Below, piece by piece: positions 12,854-23,954 of a stretch of 64,000 bases of DNA. A program made the position numbers and the translations under genes. Numbering within the stretch: position 1 is the stretch's first letter; each line of letters starts with the position of its first letter. Origin of the DNA: Syngnathus acus (lineage: Eukaryota; Chordata; Actinopteri; Syngnathiformes; Syngnathidae); NCBI RefSeq assembly GCF_901709675.1, contig NC_051101.1, positions 8,082,501-8,146,500 of the forward strand. Reading direction: 5' to 3'. The notes under the pieces were generated by a model. That model saw only the letters and a program-made list of their open reading frames with translations. It was not told the DNA's origin and ran no database searches.

Positions 12854-13025
12854 TACCGTAATTTTCGGACTATAAGTCGCGGTTTTTTTCATAGTTTGGG
12901 TGGGGGGGCGACTTATACTCAGGAGCGACTTATATACATATATATGTTTTTTTTCACTTTTTTGGGCATTTTATGGCTGGTGCGACTTATACTCCGGTGC
13001 GACTTATAGTCCGAAAATTACGGTA
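12854..13025 (+). mobile_element. Palindromic MITE, copy 1, TA target duplication
   Basis: Seen: perfect terminal inverted repeats. The left end begins TACCGTAATTTTCGGAC and runs to 12880; the right end is its exact complement at 12999-13025. The outermost TA on each side fits a TA target duplication, which points to a Tc1/mariner-type non-autonomous element. The word CGACTTAT occurs four times in the same direction (12909, 12926, 12983, 13000) and once inverted (12872-12879), so the ends are internally repetitive. It has no coding capacity. A near-identical copy in the opposite orientation lies at 30642-30814. The superfamily is inferred from the TA flank and palindromic structure. Confidence 0.88.
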
Positions 13026-14273
13026 CTTAAAATTGAGAATGAATAATTGCTACAAAAAAGAGAATTCCTTGTCTTTAAAAATGAATACCTAAAAATGTAT
13101 TCACACAAGATTAGTAGAACATTATAAATTTACAAGAACAATAATGTCTGTATTATTCATTTTTGATTCAACAAATTCTGACAAACCTTTTCAAAAATCA
13201 AAACTAATATTTTGCCTTGATCACTCACCAAAATGGAGCGTGAAACAAGTTTATGTTGTCAGTAAAGCTCATGTAAGGAATTCAGCACAATTAGTATGAA
13301 ATTAAGTGAAAGCAGCAAGCAACCCTACACTCCTGCCAGCCAGCATGACTCTCTCGGTCCAGCGTGTTGGACGCACGTGCTATTGAGCCACGCGGCTTGC
13401 TTGACAGAGAAGTCCTGGTTCAATTACATCAATTGCTTGATGACTGAGGAGAGAGCAGCGGGGCCACGAATGCTAGTTTGTGATAAGCGCAGTAGTGTTG
13501 CCATCATTATGCAAGGCTGACAGTAACCTAGAAAACCAGTGAAATTGCACACAATATAAAGCATATGTTTCTTGTTTCGTTCGTGGAAGGAGAATGAGTC
13601 CAAGAAGGTAATGATGTACACAATGTGAGGCTAACCAAAGCCCCGTGACACAAACCGCTGTAGTGTCGTGGGGTGGGCGGTGTGGTTATGCCAGTGGATG
13701 TTTCTTTCTTCCTGTGTGAGCCGCACAGTTTAATTTAGTCCTAGAAGGATAAAAATGGAACCATGTGCAGCAAGTGATCCGAATAATGACTACTTTTGGG
13801 TTTTCAGTGTTTTCAATCCATATGATTTTAGATAAACCTGTTGACATACTGTCATAATTTAGCATCACTTTGTGGACTTATTTTTATCTGTTTCAGATAT
13901 AGCAGCCGACCTAATCTTGATTAAAATGTATCATGATAGTAAACTTTAGAAACATGAAAATTGACTTTGTTTGATGGTCTTATTTGAGAGGACTGTGAAT
14001 CAATATCAGGTGTACATTTTCTGATGTATTTGAAAGATTCCACATATTGTGGTAAAGTATGGATTATTTTTGTCCCAGAGCCAAGTACATTTTTCTTCTA
14101 TTCTTTTGTTGCCAGACATAGATGCTACTCTGTGGCATTCATCAGTATTATTTATGGTATGCTTTGAATTGACTCCCCAGTCCAATGAACTGCATTTCGC
14201 AAGTTAGCTGGGAGCATTCTGTTTGTGTCAACAGCTCCCTTTGTGTATCTGGAGTGATTTATTATGTAAAAGA

Positions 14274-14316
14274 GGGCCGGGCGGGTGGGGTGGGGTGGAG
14301 TGTGGGTGGGGGCGAG
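14274..14316 (+). other. G-quadruplex-type tract
   Basis: Seen: four G runs with 1-2 base loops at 14274-14290 (GGGCCGGGCGGGTGGGG), followed by further GGGG, GGG and GGGGG runs to about 14312. This meets the usual G3+N1-7 pattern several times over. Folding, and any effect on transcription or replication, is inference. Confidence 0.8.
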
Positions 14317-14859
14317 CAGGGAGGGTGACACTGACCTTCCTTTAATTAACACTGATGGAGACCAAGGTGAGCGGCAAGATGATGAAGATGGATCTTCCCA
14401 CATAAATCATCCTTCCTTCATTCTTGCGTGTGTGTGTACTTTTGTGTGGACAGTGTGTTAGCGTCATCACCAGTAGAAATAACCTTGCTGTGCACAGGTT
14501 AAATGAACATTTGCGTAGGTGAAGAACCTCCATTATTTACCCCTGTTGGCATTCTTTTTGTAGTTTCTTACTCAAAGGCTTGATTGATTTAATCTTTCCA
14601 AACTCAATTTGTAAATGTTTGAATTTATGTAATGTACTTTGCGGGTTCCTTTAATAATAAATTTAAAAAACACACATTTGTTCAACATTGCTATCAAACA
14701 GCTTGGAGCTAAAGGCAATACCAAGACAGCATTGCAGTCTTGGATGATTTGTTGTGATTGCTTGCACCGCAGGCCTTCACATGGGAGGAACAATCAAAAT
14801 TTCAATTATTTACTTAGTTTATTTTAACCATCATAAAGTGGTTGGCGGGGGCGGGAGGT

Positions 14860-15470
14860 CGGAAGCTCATGCTAATGAAATCCCCAAGTTGGACATCAAT
14901 CATGCCAGAACATTTGCTCAGGTATATTTGGAAATCTAATAATGTCCTACCTTTTGTGAAACGCCACTTCTGACATTCTGATTAAGATAAGCCGATGTGT
15001 AATTTATTCGAAGAATATTTGTAGTCCGTGCTGCTCGGAATCGTGCATGACTTCAAAGACGAATGGAATTGCTGTTTTTACAGATTGCATATTGAATTCC
15101 ACATCAAAATTTTGTGGGATATTGTTATAATATGTTGTCGTACAGAAATGTGAGAAGTGCTGCACGGTTGATCAACACGTTGGTTTGTTTAGTTTCCATT
15201 TCCATAAATTCTGGGGAGCAATTAGTCTTTATCCTGGTTGCAGACATTCTGTAATTGGAACGTTTCCATCGCCGTCATTCCCATCAACACATTCTCAGAC
15301 TTTTATGACATGCGTCAAGTGTGGTGTTATATTCTGATTGAGACCTTGTTTAAGCAAATGAGCAAACTTATGCTCCAATGTACATATGCTAATGAGGTTG
15401 TTTATCAGCCATGCAGTTGGTCGGCAGGCGGCACTTTGTGTGTCATTCTGCGTCTCTTGACATTTCCCCA
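14860..15470. promoter_or_regulatory. Candidate regulatory region with paired ATGCTAAT sites
   Basis: Two octamer-like words ATGCTAAT lie about 517 bases apart (14869-14876 and 15386-15393), each followed by GA. Between them the sequence is free of microsatellites and has moderate GC. POU-domain proteins bind ATGCAAAT and related words; use here is unproven. The 107-codon frame at 15238-15561 has no recognisable domain and is treated as chance. Confidence 0.22.
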
Positions 15471-15671
15471 TCTTAAAATGTTTCATGCATTTTTAGAGTT
15501 GCTTTCATATTTTCCCCCCTGTTCTTCGTCATCGTCTACCACTACAGCCACATATTCATAAATTATGTATTTATTTATCATGAAAATCTGTTTTGGAATT
15601 AGTCTACCCCCACTTCAAAGACAGGAAACCTTTGATATGTTTGATTCTTGCTGAGTATCTGTTGGATTTAT

Positions 15672-15733
15672 TCAATTTATGCAAAGCACCTCGGGGGTAA
15701 TAAAGGTGGCATTTGAATACATTTGACTGGACT
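15672..15733 (+). repeat. Probable retroposon 3' tail relic
   Basis: The stretch TGCAAAGCACCTCGGGGGTA, then AAAGGTGGCATTTGAATAC and a TTTGACTGGACT end, resembles the common fish retroposon 3' end of the AAAGCACCTTGGGG...GCGCTATATAAAT type with short terminal tandem units. It is diverged, its upstream body is not recognised and no target duplication is seen. Confidence 0.4.
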
Positions 15734-16579
15734 AAATCATATAATGAGGACAATTTCTGCCCCATATTATAACAGAAGGACACCTAATCCCTCAATTTTA
15801 ATGGATAATTTGGGGGAAATGTTTTGTAGGGTAAACTGACAACAGTGGACAGACATGATTATCTTATGTCTACATGGGTTATGATGTATTAGTTAAATTG
15901 ACTGCAGAAGCGAGTGTAGTGTGTCATCCTTTTGTTCTGGTGGCTGCATGTAGAAATGGTATGTCTTTAGGCGATATCTTGATTCTTTTTAACTTCTCTC
16001 TTCAAAATAGGGTGATAATAAATTAACCATGACCTAATAACATAAGGCGCTTGAGTTGCTTCGCTTTCAAGGTGGCATGTCTGCATATGGGGAAAGGATA
16101 TTGTTTGTATTTATGCGTCATAATGGACCTTTAACACCCCACTATTAAATGTTTTCACATTTTAAACGAAAGCACCTAATGAAAGCAATTCTGCACCTAA
16201 TGCAAGTAATTTTGTTCACTGTAGACTTTCATTAAGATTCAAACCATTGGGGCCATGTTAAGGGGTGCCCTTCCTGCCCTCTTCTCTGTGAAAGAGTGAC
16301 GTTTGGACTGTGGACCACTAATTATCCAGGTCTGACCCTCAGCTGTCTACAAGCTGGATCCTATTAAGTGGGTAGAAATCAATCCCTTTTAATATTGTCC
16401 CATTGAATATTTTTATTTTTTCTAACCGCCTGCCTCTGAATATTAAGAATAGATTTTTACATTTGTATTTTGGCAAGTGCTGCTGGGATTGATGATAGCT
16501 TGTGGCAGAAGGGGGAGGAGGGCACCAGGGGGAGGATAATGGGTGAATGGCGGCACTGGAAATGACGAGGGGGCTGACT

Positions 16580-16900
16580 GAATGCTTGTCTATCACTCGC
16601 CATTCTCTCGGTTACAGGTGGTCTCTCATTTTCTCGACCGGAGCATAACTGACTGCCTTTCTATGACAGCTCGGGCTCCCCAATTTGCATGTTCGACAGA
16701 CAACAAACGGGCCTGTGCATGTCAAAATAGGTGGCGGTGCGTGACAGTTTCTACACAATGCTGTCTCCTTTTGGCTTGACCCTCGACCTCACGCCATGTC
16801 TCCTTTCATAATCAGGGAAAGGGGAAGACAGGGCGAAGAAATCATCCGGCCCTTCTTCCTGCCTCCTTCTGCTGCCATCTCTTTGGAATAAATCTGATAC
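16580..16900. promoter_or_regulatory. Candidate conserved non-coding element with octamer
   Basis: A block of moderate GC without simple repeats, containing a perfect ATTTGCAT at 16683-16690 and a CGACAGACAACAAACGGG segment. The 65-codon frame across it shows no domain. The enhancer role is inferred only from texture and the motif. Confidence 0.22.
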
Positions 16901-18740
16901 CCATGTCATTAGCTATGCCATTTCACGCTCACTTTCTAAGTCCCTTTTGTTGCAACTTGCTGACTGTCGATCCACCCCCTTATCTTGTCGTTTTGTTTGT
17001 GCTTTCGCATAAACCCTCACATTTCAAGAGTGGCTCATCCCAGTTTGTCTGTTGTTCGAGATAAAGTTTCAGCAGTTCTCCCAGCCAGAGATAATGAGGT
17101 ATGTCTACTCGAGTGACGAAGCTAGAGCCAAAAAGGGATATTATTATTTTTGGATGTGTCTTTCCTTATGCTTGCAATATAAATATTCATATCTGGGTTT
17201 ATCTGACTTGGGGAAAAACATGGAACACAGTAACCATCAATTAAAATAAAAAGGTACCACTTTAGAGCTGAATGTAGATGCATATCATTGGGTTCAGCTT
17301 ATCAAAACGGTCCAGTGTTCATCCAAACTGCTCCCCTGCAAAGCAGTCACAGGTTTTCTCATTATTCCTGTCTGATCTTTCATGAAAGCAATATCAACGC
17401 TCGGACATATATTAATGAGTTTCATACCATCATTCTCATCACTCTGACTAATAGTCTGATAGCACCGAACAGCTAATTGCCTTTTAACCCCTGTGACATT
17501 CCCCTCATGTTTTGAGATCTCAACATAAAAAAGAGAGAGAAACTGTGACCAAGAGCACTCCACTACTTCAAAACTTCCCTTGCAATGATTTGTGTAATTT
17601 CCACGTGAACTTTCTTCCCCTTGTTCCAGTGGATAAGAGAAGAGATTTAAAATGGATCACCGTGTAGCACTGTATATTCAGGAGTGGAGTGTTAGACTTA
17701 AGACATAATCACACTGCAGGGTTTTATTAAGTCTCATACTTTACATATTTAAGGAGACTGTTACATCATTATCTGCTGTTGAACGTAGCATTCTTAAAAG
17801 TCTCTGTGGTATCGGGGAGAGGTTAACAGCAAAGGAGGCAAATGGGTATCAAATAATCCTGAATTATATGATAATCAGAAGGAGAGGAATGCAATGTCTT
17901 AGTCTTGGAACTTTGGTTTAAGCAGTTTTCAACTTGAGCATTGTCATACTCTTAGTCAACCTTGTTAACACTCACTGCCACTAACGGCTATAAAATTCAA
18001 AGGTCCATTGTGTTACCTGGCCTGGTAGTGAAGGCCATTTTTTTTTTTATTACTCTGGTCCCTTTTTAAATCATAGATTTGATTAGATATGTATTTTATG
18101 GACATGAAAAAATACTATTATGCACATTTTACAAGTACATTTGTTCTCATCGCTCAAAATATCACTGAATTCCTGATCTTGTGTTCTTTATGGAGTCATT
18201 TTTCAAAACACACCATCATTTCTGAAAGTTGTAAGTAGTCTTTGTAGTGATAGTTATTACTCTTGTCATCCATCACAAGTGTCAACCTATCTAATATGTA
18301 AACACCCCGTGCTTCTGATATGCACTGGGATGATCAGTCCCTTGATAAATGCATACATCGCCTCTTTGTTCTCTTTGTTTGGCAAAGAGGCAGCGGCTTA
18401 CTCCTGGGATTTATTTTTAATGTGTGTTAAATCCATCTCAGCACAGTGTAGTCTGCCATCTCAAAGATCTTTGGTCTTTGATATGAAATGTTAGCGAGAA
18501 ACTCTAAAACCAATATACACTGTTGAAGTCCCCAGTGGATGTATTTTCACATGGGGAGAATCTTGATGTTGAAAATACCTAAGAGGTGTTTACCTACACC
18601 CATGTAAACTATGATATGCATATTTTGAATTTTATTTAATGTTTCCAATGGGCTCAGTAAAAACTGAGCTTTACCATCTTTGTAAAAACTGAATTCTATT
18701 AACCTGTTTGTGGCCAGTGTTGCCTCAACTTTACAGTTCT

Positions 18741-18855
18741 ATTAGAATATTTGTAAATGCCAATTTAGTACAGTTAATGAGGAAGACTCAAGTCTTGGAG
18801 CATTGGTCAGCATATACTGTGGATAGAAAGGCCTACACACCCCTGTTAATGGTGG
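18741..18855 (+). repeat. Diverged interspersed repeat, copy A
   Basis: 18741-18819 matches 23408-23477 in two conserved patches: AATATTTGTAAATGCCAA, and ACTCAAGTCTTGGAGCATTG followed by GTCA..ATATAC. Copy A continues into GGCCTACACACCCCTGTTAA (18830-18849), which resembles a fish repeat containing TACACACCCCTGTTAAAA. The family is not identified. It explains part of the 157-codon frame at 18708-19181, which I do not regard as a gene. Confidence 0.6.
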
Positions 18856-18859
18856 TGTC

Positions 18860-21800
18860 AATCTATTTTATTATTTTTATTTTTATTTGTATTTTCTTTA
18901 AGTTGTGCACTGATCTGTGGTACTATACCATATACATACACGTATGTACTGTATATACTTTGTTTGCCTCCCTGTATGCACTATACATATATAGTTCTCT
19001 CTGTGTGTGTGTACGTGTGTGTGGGTGTGCTTTGAATAATTGTCTTACAAAACTGCTAAACCTGCAAAGAAAGAGAAAAACTTCATTTCAAATGATATGC
19101 TATAATAGTACAATGATGGTCAGAGTGTTAAAAGTAGAGTCAGGGAATTCTCTGGTTACATACTTCTCTCTTTTTAGATAAAGACTGTGGTTTAATGCGG
19201 CCACTCAAAAGCCTGTATTGTTCATATGATGCTAGAAAAACCAAGACATTGGTTTGACTGGCTCAAAGAATGTCAATACACGGCACATCAGTACTCTATA
19301 ATGATGAAAAGGACAGATTCAGCTATCTACAGCTCAAAAGAAAAATTATGATCACATTTCACCCTCATAACGAATCATAGACAGACAGTTGATGATATGA
19401 TTACATATCAACAACTGTCTCTCTGTCTGTCCGTACGTCCATACATTTACACATCTATACACCTATGAATATGTGCTGTTTGTGTGCATGTAACCATTCT
19501 GAAATGTTTACTCTTCTATTTCTTCTTTCCCACTTCTTCAGTTCCTGTATTCACCACCCCTTGTTTCATTTTATACCCTTATTTACTTCTCTCATTAGCA
19601 CATTTCTTTCTATTAGAGAACCCCTTTCATGCCAGCATTTCCCTCTGGGAGAGCAGAGAGACCTATGCCCCTCTTGGCAAGGGAAGCCCATCTTCTCATT
19701 CTGTTAATCTGAGTTGAAACAGATTTCCTCCCTGGAAAATCCCACCCATAGTTATCACCATCTTTTAGGATCCAACAGACTTTATTGACCAGGGTGTGTA
19801 CCAGAGACGACGTATAAGAGTGAAAACTTGATCATAAGATTCTATGTAGACATTCACGTTGTTCCCCTTTAATTCTATGCTTTGATAGAACACACACACA
19901 ATTATATACCCCCCCCACCACCACCACCAATGTACTGGAATTTCCAGAGCCCAAAGACAACACACAAATCCCCCACTATTTGCAATAATTCTCTTAACTG
20001 TTTGAACAGAGCGCATCAAAAGTCAGCAAAACACATAATTACTGGTATTAATGTAACTAGCGCTTAGAGATAATCCACTCCTCCAAAGCACCCATCCACC
20101 ATCTTCTGTACTTGGAGGTGATGAAGAAAGGGAATAGCAAAGAGAAGCCACTTCAATTAAATGAGCTGTTCAACCAACATGAACAACCATATTTAGTCAA
20201 TAATTAGTAGATCCTTTTGCAGGTATGTCTCGCAGGGATCACTAAAGACAGTGTTAGGCTAATTGCAGGGAGACAGTCAAAGGGGGGAAAGACACTTAAA
20301 AATTGTGGAGAGAACACACACAAACACACACTTCTTTCTTTCATCCCCTTTATACAAACCTTAATCTTTGCTCCATCGTTCTATATCCCCTGCCTTCCCC
20401 CATCTTGCTAGTTCTCTTCACCCTCAGAGGAGCTCTAAGTTTGTGTATGATGAGCTCCTGGGGGGCGCCAGTATTTGGCAGGAGGCTTTGTCTCTAGCAT
20501 GAGATGAAACGGGAAAGATGGAATGAAAAGAAAAAGACAGAGGAGGTGGGTGAAATCTTGAGAGCCCTGGGGCACCTCTCTTCACATTGTGAGGATTTGC
20601 CTAACAGCTTCACAAGCGGGTGTATTACATCTTCCATGGAACAGAGGTATATCACAGATCAAAACAAATTACCTATCTGTAGTCAACAGAGGTGTATGTC
20701 TTTCAAAAAAACTGAGTTACATAAGATTTGAGTCAGTGCTAACTGAGCCTCTGATTTGGCACGTGAGATGAATTCTTTTAAAGTAAGGCTTGCCTACGAC
20801 ACAAACTTATAGTTCAGAATAAAGTTTGCCTTAGTCTAACATCAGATCCTTTAGTTTTTCCGCGTGCTGTCCAGAGGGTCATCATGGGTCAGCACATGCT
20901 ACAATAGATAAGGTGTTTTATTTATTTTTTACTCATGAGCTACTATATCCTACCATCTCTGTTTTTAAAGACTGCAAACTGTAGTGCGTTCATTTTGCAA
21001 ATGACGCTTGAGGGAGTTTTTACGCGACTAATTGATGGAATAAGCGCTAGGATAGTCCATTCTGAAAAGATTCATTAATGACAACCCTAAAGTTGAAACA
21101 AAAAAAGGAAATATTAATGAAAACCCCTTAAGAAAGGTAACAATTCTTACTTATCCAAATGGGCTACGAGTATTATTGACCCAAAACAACCACTGTGCTG
21201 TAATATGAAATAACATTTTTTTTTTTTAAATAAAACATTTTTTATATATTATTTTATAATGGAAGGCAGTCTGGGCTCTTTCAATGTAAACATATTCAGT
21301 GTTAACTTCCACTCTGTAAAGAAAATTGAGAAGTTGTGAAAACAATTTCAGTCAATTTGTAAAAAAGACCCTCACTGCATCTTGAGAAATTATGCGATCT
21401 GTCACAGTATCTGGAAAAAAAAAAAACACATGGCTTTTGGCACATGGGTTTATTTATAAAATGTTTACCGATTATGGTTTTATATTATGGAGGGTTTGTG
21501 TTATAGCCCTTTTTTTCTTCTCTATCTAAAACCCTGCCATCACTGGGGGTGGGAGATGATGATTTCTCTGCAAACTGTTATTTATGTACCCTGCTGACCC
21601 TATGGCCAAGAGGTTGGCTCTAGTTCACACAAGTTATTAGGCCCCTAGATAGAAACAAGCTAAGAGGAAAACACATTTCTTTTCTAAATGGTGCCATCAG
21701 CTTTTATAGCTAAAAGTTTTTCTTTTAGAAGACATTTGTTTCTATTGGATACCTTCAACTATATCATGATGTCACAAGGGAAACAGAGCATATAGCCACA

Positions 21801-23400
21801 GGGTCTGCAGGTTTGAGCAAAACCTCAGCACTTGCTCATGATCCTTACTTTAAACATGTCCAAACCTAACAAAGTAAACCAGCCTCTCTGACATACAATA
21901 CGATGTGGGCAGTAATTATCAAAGGCTGCATACAGCTTTTCCACTTGTTGTTTCCAGGTGGGAATTTGAAAGCTGTGGAATGTTGTTAACATAAGTCACC
22001 TTCAGGTATCTTGTTAAAGGGGAAATGAGGTGTATAACCCGGGATGGCTTTGAAAACATTGTTTTTGTCGGGGAATAATGGGATAGTGAAGTCTCCGTCC
22101 TTGATGTCTAAATCAGCTGCTAATTCCAGTGTCACAATCAGGTGACACACAAAAGTAAGGTCATGCGTGTTAGATGGTTCGAGTGACACAAGACTCTCGG
22201 GTACGAGTCAGGCAGGTATCAAGCCATGTATATGCTAGATATGATGAGCCATATAATGACCGTCCTATTATTGCACAATTAGCTGCAAATTGACTTAATG
22301 TTTATGATGCCTCATTCAGACAAGGATAAGTAAGGGTGTGTTGTGACAGTGGTTCTCTGATGCACCTTACACAAATTACACAGCTAATGATACTTAAGAC
22401 AATGAGTCATGTTGCACAGGCCCCTATTAGTGTTATTGTTGTCGGGAACAATCCCACTTGAACAATAACACAACGGATTTTCAGAAATACAAACAATTAA
22501 AAAAAAAAACACCTTTAAATATTGTGTTTTTAATGTATTGTGTCTTTTGCACAAGAGAAGATATTTGGTTACATTTGGAATGGACCCCAACTGATGTCAA
22601 TGTCAGCACATCTTTTTAAAACAAAAAAACCCAAACCACCATTTGAAACATTTCTTGGAGATTGTTGCCATTTAATGTACACGTGTGAAACTAACTTGTC
22701 TAGTTGTTCATAAGAAATGATGCAGGAAATGAAAGTAATAGGAACCCCTTAAATAAATTACCTTTTTTTTTTTTAGGGAGGGGGGGGGGTACTCAAACCT
22801 CCCCAAATCCTAGCTTAATGGATGACATAATCATCGCGGCTAGTGAAACCGGCTCCGTCTTGTGATGACTCAGTTGAATGAAGACCTCATTAGTTTTATC
22901 TGTAAGCTGGAATCAGGTTGTGCCTGGCAAGGAGTCCCAGCAGTCAAAACAGAAAACAAGAGCTCGCAGTGTGCTCTTTGAGACATCAAGGTGTCTGATC
23001 TGAATTACTTTAGCTCGGAGGGAGAATGTCTTTTTTCCTCTCTGTGAAACCGATCCGTGAAGTGGATTAGAGACGGTTCTTCTTTCACTCACAAAAACAC
23101 AGCTTGAAGAGTTGTGGTGGATGAATCCCTGTGTGAGTTTGTGTTTCGGTAAGCAGTCCTACACAATACACACAAATATATTCTTTAATTAAATTTTGGC
23201 CAAAAGATGGAGATTAAGATACAACGATACCGAAAGTACTTTGCCTTATAAGATTTATGTTTCTATTCCCACTTTTGAACGTGTGGAGTATATTGTTTAT
23301 TATTTATCAATTGGTCAGCACTCAAAACTTGCGCTCAACTGTCTTGGTTAAAACAGAAGTCAATAGTTTGATTAATTTAATGGGAAGGCCAATGATTTTT
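18860..23400. other. Non-coding DNA, small microsatellites, no gene seen
   Basis: Holds a TG tract (19002-19029), a C8 run followed by (CCA)n (19909-19928), a hairpin (19384-19419) and T or G homopolymer runs (about 21208-21219 and 22763-22790). Around 20454-20470 a GGGGGGCGCCA word weakly resembles a CTCF core. Frames such as 20504-20731 and 21986-22189 have no domain. About 22800-23050 is a simple-repeat-free block of moderate GC. Confidence 0.6.
19384..19419. repeat. Inverted repeat (hairpin), 16 bp arms
   Basis: Arms GACAGTTGATGATATG (19384-19399) and CATATCAACAACTGTC (19404-19419) pair with one mismatch around a 4 nt loop. GACA/GTCT-type words flank both sides. It is seen directly; whether it forms a transcribed hairpin is unknown, and it is short for a pre-miRNA. 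Confidence 0.85.
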
Positions 23401-23407
23401 CTGGTTT

Positions 23408-23477
23408 ATTAAAATATTTGCTAATGCCAATATGGCTGATTATGAACTCAAGTCTTGGGGCATTGGTCATTATATAC
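23408..23477 (+). repeat. Diverged interspersed repeat, copy B
   Basis: Second copy of the element at 18741, same orientation. It keeps AATATTTGCTAATGCCAA and ACTCAAGTCTTGGGGCATTG, and is about 9 bases shorter in the middle. A short CA tract follows at about 23486-23510. Confidence 0.6.
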
Positions 23478-23717
23478 ATGTACACAAGCACACACATTCA
23501 CACACACACAATTTGTCCTTGGCCTGGCACCTCTTTTGGCAAGGTTGCTATATGGCTCCATAACAAATGAGGGACTATCCGTGCCAATAGTCTCTGTCCT
23601 TTGGCAGACTCCACAAAATCGTCTTTACTTCCCAGGAGTTGTGACTCTGGAGAGTGGATCATTAGTCAAGAATTACAGTGCCAAAAACACACTCTCATCA
23701 AATGAAAAGCAGGTCGC

Positions 23718-23950
23718 AACAAATGTGACGATGGTAGCCTCCGATGGCAAACCACTGCATTTGGATTAAAAGTGTTTTACCTTTATAACCACTCTGTCCG
23801 ACATGGTTTACTTCTCTGTTCAATTATAAAACACAGCAAATGTGTCGATGGTGGCCTAGGATTGCAAAACACTATTTGAATTGAAATCACTTTCTTTTTA
23901 TAACCATCATGCCCGACATGGTTCTTTACTTTACCTTTCAGTTTTGATGT
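23718..23950 (+). repeat. Tandem duplication, about 116 bp unit, two copies
   Basis: Unit 1 (about 23718-23834) and unit 2 (about 23835-23950) share, in order, AAATGTG-CGATGGT-GCCT, a TTGCAAAACAC / TGGCAAACCAC patch, TATAACCA and CCGACATGGTT. Offsets of matched words are 117 bases at the left and 115 at the right. The copies are clearly diverged, so the duplication is not recent. No repeat family is recognised, and no frame is shared that would suggest a duplicated exon. Confidence 0.75.
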
Positions 23951-23954
23951 AGTG

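Larger units (their letters stand above)
13030..18735. other. Non-coding DNA, several enhancer-like blocks, no gene seen
   Basis: All frames are 107 codons or shorter and lack domains. The sequence alternates between AT-rich DNA and blocks of moderate GC. Listed separately are a G-rich tract (14274-14316), octamer-bearing blocks (14860-15470, 16580-16900) and a retroposon-like tail (15672-15733). Poly-T runs (for example 18040-18049) are minor. Confidence 0.6.

Noticed and set aside
13380-13440. GTCCTGGTTCAATTAC, tRNA B-box-like word
   Set aside because: The upstream part does not fold as a tRNA, and no SINE body or tail is recognisable.
18708-19181. 157-codon plus frame
   Set aside because: It runs through an interspersed repeat copy and a TG microsatellite (Cys-Val run) with no domain.
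20085-20120. CCATCCACCATCTTCTGTACTT, possible seventh retroposon-tail relic
   Set aside because: Only the first ~20 bases are similar and nothing downstream follows the consensus order.
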